Part shown: positions 1 to 6,440 of the stretch, in pieces
Layout: each line of letters starts with the position of its first letter
Position numbering within the stretch: the first letter of the stretch is position 1
Origin: Pseudomonadota bacterium
Lineage (GTDB): Bacteria; Pseudomonadota; Alphaproteobacteria; Acetobacterales; Acetobacteraceae
NCBI GenBank assembly: GCA_021845835.1
Contig: JAJZVE010000270.1
Span: 1-6,440 of the forward strand
Reading direction: 5' to 3'
Length of the DNA: 6,440 bases
Translations under genes and position numbers: made by a program
Notes under the pieces: model-generated
Told to the model about the DNA's origin: nothing
Seen by the model: the letters and a program-made list of their open reading frames with translations, nothing else
The model's database searches: none

Positions 1-990
1 GCCGAGCGCGAACAGCCACAATTCGGGCAGCGCGGCGGTGAACACGGTCTTGCCGAGATTGACCAGCACCGCGCCCAGCACCGCGCCGACCAGCGTGCCG
101 CGCCCGCCGACCGCGACCCAGATCACCGCCTCGATGGAGTTGGCCGGCGAGAACTCGCCCGGGTTGATGATGCCGACCTGCGGCACATAGAGCGCGCCGC
201 CGACCCCGGCCATCACCGCCGACAGCACGAACACGAACAGCTTGTACGCCTCCGGCCGGTAGCCGAGGAAGCGCGTGCGGCTTTCGGTGTCGCGCACCGC
301 GATCAGCACTTTTCCAAATCGCGACGTGACGACATAGCGCGCGACCAGCAATTCGGCAGCGAGGAAAGCGGCCGTCGCCACCAGCAGGCCATCGCGCGTC
401 GCGTCCGCGTGCAGCGGCATGCCGAACATGTCCTTGAAGTCGGTGAGGCCGTTGTTGCCGCCGAAGCCCATGTCGTTGCGGAAAAAAGCCAGCAACAGCG
501 CGTAGGTCAACGCCTGCGTGATGATCGAGAGGTACACGCCGGAGACGCGGCTGCGGAACGCCAGCCAGCCGAACACCAGCGCCAGCAGGGCCGGCACCAG
601 CAGCACCATCAGGATGGCGAACGCCGCATTGTCGAAGCCGTGCCAGTACCAGGGCAGTTGCTTCCAGTTCAGGAACACCATGAAGTCCGGCAGCACCGCG
701 TTGCCATAGACGCCGCGCGTGCCGATCTGGCGCATCAGATACATGCCCATCGCGTAGCCGCCGAGCGCGAAAAACGCAGCGTGGCCGAGGCTGAGAATGC
801 CGGCGAAGCCCCACACCAGATCGACGGCAACCGCCAGCATCGCGTAACACAGATATTTCCCGGCGAGCGAGACCGCATAGGTCGGCACATGCAGCGCCGA
901 ATTTTCCGCCGCCGCGAGGTTCAGCACCGCGAGCAGCGCCGCGCCGCCGAGCACCAGCGCGAGGCAGAGCGAGGTCGCGGTGCGGCTCAT
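1..990 (-). CDS. urtC: Urea ABC transporter permease UrtC (3' end beyond the window)
   Basis: This is the second membrane permease of the high-affinity urea transporter UrtABCDE. It is a LivM-family inner-membrane protein that pairs with UrtB to form the channel. I translated 330 codons from ATG at 990 with no stop before the left edge, so the C-terminus is missing; family members are usually some 350-380 residues. The visible protein has an N-terminal membrane segment (about 6-28), then the LivM-type block GFAGILSLGHAAFFALGGYA (61-80). Further on are a VYLSIITQAL segment (152-161), GFGGNNGLTDF (175-185), a cytoplasmic loop with RDTESRTRFLGY (233-244) that by family analogy contacts the ATPase, and the late motif EAVIWVAVGGRGTLVGA (287-303). 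The start codon overlaps the urtB stop in an ATGA arrangement, which supports this start and translational coupling. The UrtC assignment rests on the family motifs plus position directly after urtA-urtB. Confidence 0.93.
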   Translation of the reverse strand, partial: MSRTATSLCLALVLGGAALLAVLNLAAAENSALHVPTYAVSLAGKYLCYAMLAVAVDLVWGFAGILSLGHAAFFALGGYAMGMYLMRQIGTRGVYGNAVLPDFMVFLNWKQLPWYWHGFDNAAFAILMVLLVPALLALVFGWLAFRSRVSGVYLSIITQALTYALLLAFFRNDMGFGGNNGLTDFKDMFGMPLHADATRDGLLVATAAFLAAELLVARYVVTSRFGKVLIAVRDTESRTRFLGYRPEAYKLFVFVLSAVMAGVGGALYVPQVGIINPGEFSPANSIEAVIWVAVGGRGTLVGAVLGAVLVNLGKTVFTAALPELWLFALG

Positions 991-3900
991 GCTTCCACCG
1001 CCCGTCCCCTGAGCGGGAACAGGCCCCGCGGCTTGCGCTGGATGAACACGATCAGCAGCACCAGCACGACGATCTTGCCCAGCACCGCACCCGCCACGGG
1101 TTCGAGGAACTTGTTGACGATGCCGAGCGTCAGCGCGCTGACCAGCGTGCCCCACAGATTGCCGACACCGCCGAACACCACCACCATGAAACTGTCAATG
1201 ATGTAGCCCTGGCCAAGATTGGGGCTGACATTGTCGATCTGGCTCAGCGCCACGCCCGCCATGCCAGCCACGCCGGAGCCGAGGCCGAAAGTAAGCGCGT
1301 CGATCCACGGCGTACGGATGCCCATCGCCGCCGCCATGCGGCGGTTCTGCGTCACCGCGCGCATGCGCAGGCCGAGCGGCGTCGCCCGCAGCACCGCCAT
1401 CAGCGCCGCGAGCACCAGGACGGCGAAGACGATGATATAGAGCCGGTTGAACGTGATGGTCACGCCGCCCCACTGCGCCGCGCCGCTCATCCAGCCGGGC
1501 GTGGTCACGTTGCGGTTGCTGGCGCCGAAGATGCTGCGCACCGCCTGCTGCAGCGTAAGCGACAGGCCCCAGGTGGCGAGCAGCGTTTCCAGCGGCCGGC
1601 CATAGAGGAAGCGGATCAGCAGCCGTTCGATGGCGATCCCGACCGCGCCGGCAACCACGAAGGCGAGCGGCACCGCGAGCAGCACGCCGGCGCCGGTGAG
1701 CGCCGGCGCATAGGCCGTGACCAGTTGCTGCACCACGAAGGTCGTGTAGGCGCCGAGCATCACCATTTCGCCGTGTGCCATGTTGATCACGCCCATGACA
1801 CCGAATGTGATTGCCAGCCCTGCGGCGGCGAGCAGCAGCACCGAGCCGAGCGAGATGCCGTAGAACACCGCCTGCGCCCAGGCCCACAGCCGCTGCACGC
1901 GCGCGATCGCGGCGATGGCGTGCGAGGCTGCGGCGGCCACTTGCGGCGGCTGGTTGCTGAGTGCCGCGAGCAGGTTGCTGGCGTCGAGATCGCCGCGCGC
2001 GCGCAGCACCGCAATCGCGGCGAGACGATCGGGAACCGGCACGTCGCCCTTGGCGAGCAGCGCTGCCGCATGCGCCTGTTCCATCGCGCGCTTCACGCCC
2101 GCGTCCTGCTCCCTGGCCAGCGCACGGTCGAGCACCGGCAGCGCGGCAGGGTCGGGTTGTGCAAACAGCGCCTGTGCCGCCTTCATCCGCTTGTCGGGAT
2201 CGGCGGAGAACAGCGTCAGCGATCCCATCGCCGCTTCGATGGCACGGCGCACGCCGTTGTTCAGGCGCACTTTCTTCAGTTCGCCGTCCGGTGCCGCGGC
2301 TTTCGCCCCGGTGCGTGCGTTCAGCGTCGCATCGCCCTGTCTGATCCACAGTGATTTGTCGGGCGCGACAAAAAGCGTGCCGCTTTGCAAAGCCGCGATG
2401 GTCGGCTCCGCCTGCGCGCTGCCTGAGACGGCAAGGGCGTCCACCGACTTGCGAATATCGTCGTAGCTGCCGGCGAGACCGGCAAACGGATCGTCCTGCG
2501 CGCGTGCGGCGAGCGGAACGAGCGCGATCAGCAGCAGCAGGACGCGAAGGAAACGCATTACTTTCTCTGCGCAGAAGGGAAGGGGGCGGGACGCGGCCCG
2601 CCCCCGCATTCAGACCGGTGGCGCTACTTGCTGGCGCCGCCGCACTTGCCGGTCTTGACGTTGAAGTTGCCGCAGTAGAGCGGGTGGCGCCAATCGGCGA
2701 TCAGGTCACGCGAGCCTTCCAGATACGGCGACCATTCCTGCGCGACCACGGTGCCGGACGTCTGCCAGACGACGTTGAACTGGCCGTCGCCCTGTACTTC
2801 TCCGATCAGCACCGGCTTGGTGATGTGGTGGTTCGGCATCATCGCCGCATAGCCGCCGGTCAGGTTCGGCACCGTCACGCCGATCATCGCGTCGATGACC
2901 TTGTTCGGGTCGGTGGTGCCGGCCTTCTCGACCGCCTTCACCCACATGTTGAAGCCGATGTAGTGCGCCTCCATTGGGTCGTTGGTGGTGCGCTTCGGCT
3001 TTTTCGTGAAGTCGTGCCACTCGGCGATGAACGCCTTGTTGGCCGAAGTATCGACGCTTTCGAAGTAGTTCCAGGCGGCGAGGTGGCCGATCAGCGGCCT
3101 GGTGTCGATACCGGCCAGCTCCTCCTCGCCGACCGAAAACGCGACGACCGGGATGTCGGTCGCCTTCAGACCCTGGTTGCCGAGTTCTTTGTAGAACGGC
3201 ACGTTGGCGTCGCCGTTGATGGTGGAGACGACGGCGGTCTTCTTGCCGGCCGAGCCGAACTTCTTGATTTTCGACACCTCGGTCTGCCAGTCGGCGAAGC
3301 CGAACGGTGTGTAGTTGACCAGGATATCGTCCGGCGCGACGCCCTTGCTCTTGAGATACGCCTCAAGGATCTTGTTGGTGGTGCGCGGATAGACGTAGTC
3401 GGTGCCTTCCAGCACCCAGCGCTTCACGCCTTCCTCGCCCATCAGGTAATCCACCGCCGGGATCGCCTGCTGGTTCGGCGCCGCGCCGGTATAGAACACG
3501 TTGCGGCTGCTTTCCTCGCCTTCGTACTGCACGGGGTAGAACAGGATGCCGTTCAGCTCCTCGAACACCGGCAGCACCGACTTGCGCGACACCGATGTCC
3601 AGCAGCCGAACACCGCGGCGACCTTGTCGACCGCGAGCAGCTCGCGCGCCTTTTCCGCGAACAGCGGCCAGTTGGAGGCGGGATCGACCACCACCGGCTC
3701 CAGCTTCTTGCCGAGCAGGCCGCCCTTCTTGTTCTGGTCGGCAATCAGCATCAGCATCACGTCCTTCAGCGTGGTCTCGCTGATCGCCATGGTGCCGGAG
3801 AGCGAATGCAGGATGCCGACCTTGATCGTGTCCTCGGCGCGCGCGGCGCCGGGCAGCAGGACGGCGGCGAAGGCGGCAGCGCCGAGCGCCGCGCCGCGCA

Positions 3901-6440
3901 GCCAGGAGCGGAGTGAAGCCATTTGTGGATCCTTGCGGTTCTTGTTCGGCCATGCGGCAGCCCCCGGCTGCCCTCGGAGTAAGCAGGCAAGTCCCGTGCC
4001 AGCTTTGTGAACGGGCGGCGGATGGCACCGTCAGATGCAAATGCCGAAACTTTGCTCAGTTCGGCTAAGGCAGTGGCGCGTAAATGCGCACGAAGGACGG
4101 TGTTGGCGCCATGCTGCATCGCACTGCTCGCATGGCGTATGAGGAACGTGCTACAATTCCGTTCCCCCACAGCGTCAGGACCGCGCGCCCATGCCTCGGC
4201 TGATCCCTCCGTTGCTCGGCCTTCTGCTCGCCGCCGGCGTCGCGGTCGCGGCGCAGGCGAAGGGGGCGGTGCTGGTGATGAATTCCGGCGATGCCACGCT
4301 CAGCGTGGTCGATATGGCGCAGCGCCACGAAATCCGGCGGATCCCGGTGCTGCGCGAGCCGCATCACTGGGCGCTGTCGCCGGACGGGCGGGAACTGATG
4401 GTCGGCGACACGGTGGGCAACGCGCTGTTCGCGCTCGATCCGGACACGTTCGCGCTGCGCCGGCGCGTCGCGTGCGCCGATCCGTATCAGCTCGGCTACA
4501 GCCCCGACGGCAAGTTCCTGACCGTCAACGGCCTCGCGCGCAACCAGGTGGACGTGTACGACGCGGCGACGCTGCAGCTCGTGAAGCGGTTCCCGCTCGC
4601 CTCGATGCCAAGCCATCTGGCCTATGCGCCGGACGGCGCGCGCGTGTTCGTGACGTTGCAGGGCACCGGCCGGCTCGCCGCGATCGACCTGCGCGCCATG
4701 TCGGTCGCATGGGACGTGACGGTGGGGCGCGTGCCGGCCGGCGTACTGTGGCTCGACGGGCATGTGCTGGTGGCGCTGATGGGCGAGGACGGGTTCGCCG
4801 TGGTCGATCCGGCGGACGGCCGCGTGCTGCGCCGGGTGCCGACCGGCAAGGGCGCGCACCAGTTGTTCCTCTCGCCGGACGGGCGCACGCTGTGGGTGAA
4901 CAACCGCGTCGCCGGCACGACGACGGCGATGGATGCGGCGACACTGACCTTGCGGCGCACCTACGCGGTACCGGGCGGCCCGGACGACATCGCGTTCGCG
5001 CCGGATGGCAAGCTGTGGATCACCGAGCGCTTCGCGCGCAGGATCGGCGTGCTCGATCCGGCGACCGGCGATGTGCAGACGATCGACGTGGGCCGCTCGC
5101 CGCACGGGATCTTCCTCAACCCGAAGGCCGAGCCAGCGGCGCAGGCCAGCGCCGGCTAGCATGAGCCCGACGCTGCCGTTTGATCTTGCCGCCGGCTGGC
5201 TGCAGGAAAACCTGATCCTGCCGCTGCTGTATCGCGCCGGCCTGATGCAGTGGGAGGAAATCGCGTTCGGCTGGGCGCTGTTCGCGGTCTATGGCGCGGC
5301 CCAGGTGGCGGCGACCTACGCCGTCTGCGTGCCGCTGGAACGCTTCCGTCCGGTCGAACGCTGGCCGGACCGCAAGGCGGTCGGCGTCGATGTGCTGTAC
5401 ACGCTGATCTCGCGGGTCGGGCTGCTGCCGCTGGTGACGTTCGTGCTGTTCTATCAGTTGCAGGTGTGGGTGAACGGCTGGCTCACCGACCACGGCCTGA
5501 TCCCGCCGACGCTGGAGGGGGTGTTTCCGTACCTGCTCGGCAGGCCGGTGCTGACGTTTTTCCTCTATGTCGCGATCCTGGATTTTTCCGAGTACTGGCG
5601 CCACCGGCTAAGCCATGTGTTCGGCTGGTGGTATGCGCTGCATGCCGTGCATCACGCGCAGCGGCAGATGACGTTCTGGTCCGACGACCGCAACCATCTG
5701 CTGGACGATGTGATCGGCTTCGTCTGGTTCACCGCCGTCGCACTGCTGATCGGCATTCCGCCGATGCAGTTCCCGCTGCTGGTGCTGCTGCTGCGGCTGG
5801 TCGAGAGCCTGTCGCACGCCAATACGCGGCTTTCGTTCGGCCGGCTCGGCGAGCGGCTGGTGGTCAGTCCGCGCTTCCATCGCGCGCATCACGGCGTGCT
5901 GGCCGCAGGGCAGCGCAGCGTCAATTACGGCGCCGTGCTGCCGTGGTGGGACATGCTGTTCCACACGGCGGATTTTTCCCGCGACTACGTGCCGACCGGC
6001 GACCCGGGCGCGGAGGAGGCGCTCGCCACCGGCGGCTACGCTGCGCAGCAATGGGCGGGGCTGCGGCGCATGCTGCGGTCGCTGGCACCGGGCTGATCTA
6101 TCCGCCGCGCCAGCGCAGTGCCCGCCGCTCCACGGCCCCGATCAGCAGCGCGCTCGCGTAGCCGAGCAGGCCGAACAGCACCACGCCGGCGTACAAATCA
6201 GGCGCCCGGAAGGCGCGTGCGGCGAGCAGGATCCACTGGCCCAGCCCGTCACGCCCGGCCAGCATCTCGCCCACGCCCGCCAGCACCAGCGCCACCGTCA
6301 GGCCGAGCCGCGCGCCCGCCAGGATGTCCGGCATCGCGCTCGGCAGCGCCACCTTGCGGATCACGGCGAGGCGCGTCAGGCCCAGCGCGCGGCTGACCTC
6401 GTACAATCGTGGTTCGACCGCCGCGAAGCCGTGTACGGTG

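Overview
This is a GC-rich bacterial window with proteobacterial features. The GC-rich codon use, the Urt-type urea transporter with an unusually long UrtB, and a consensus sigma-54 promoter fit a beta-proteobacterium best (Rhodocyclales/Burkholderiales-like). That placement is an inference from style, not from a marker gene.

Left part (1-3922, minus strand): the start of a urea ABC transporter operon, transcribed right to left as urtA (periplasmic binding protein), urtB (permease with a long exported N-terminal domain) and urtC (second permease, cut by the left edge). urtB and urtC overlap by 4 nt. A 65-nt gap between urtA and urtB holds a perfect 9-bp GC-rich hairpin. The ATPase genes urtD and urtE would be expected beyond the left edge but are not visible.

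Middle (3923-4190): a 268-nt divergent intergenic region. Facing urtA it carries a textbook -24/-12 sigma-54 promoter, TGGCAC-N5-TTGC, which fits nitrogen-limitation (NtrC-type) control of urea uptake. Facing right there is a probable sigma-70 -10 box (TACAAT) for the next gene.

Right part (4191-6096, plus strand): a two-gene unit of an exported YVTN/YncE-like beta-propeller protein followed 1 nt later by an integral-membrane sterol desaturase/fatty acid hydroxylase family protein with all the histidine clusters of a di-iron enzyme. The substrate of the enzyme and the role of the propeller cannot be read from sequence. At the right edge (6098-6440, minus strand) lies the C-terminal part of a NitT/TauT (SsuC-like) ABC transporter permease, convergent with the desaturase and separated from it by one base.

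No rRNA, tRNA, CRISPR array, insertion sequence or phage gene was seen. Most of the window belongs to known families. The points most worth a second look are the sigma-54 promoter, the intercistronic hairpin and the propeller-hydroxylase pair.
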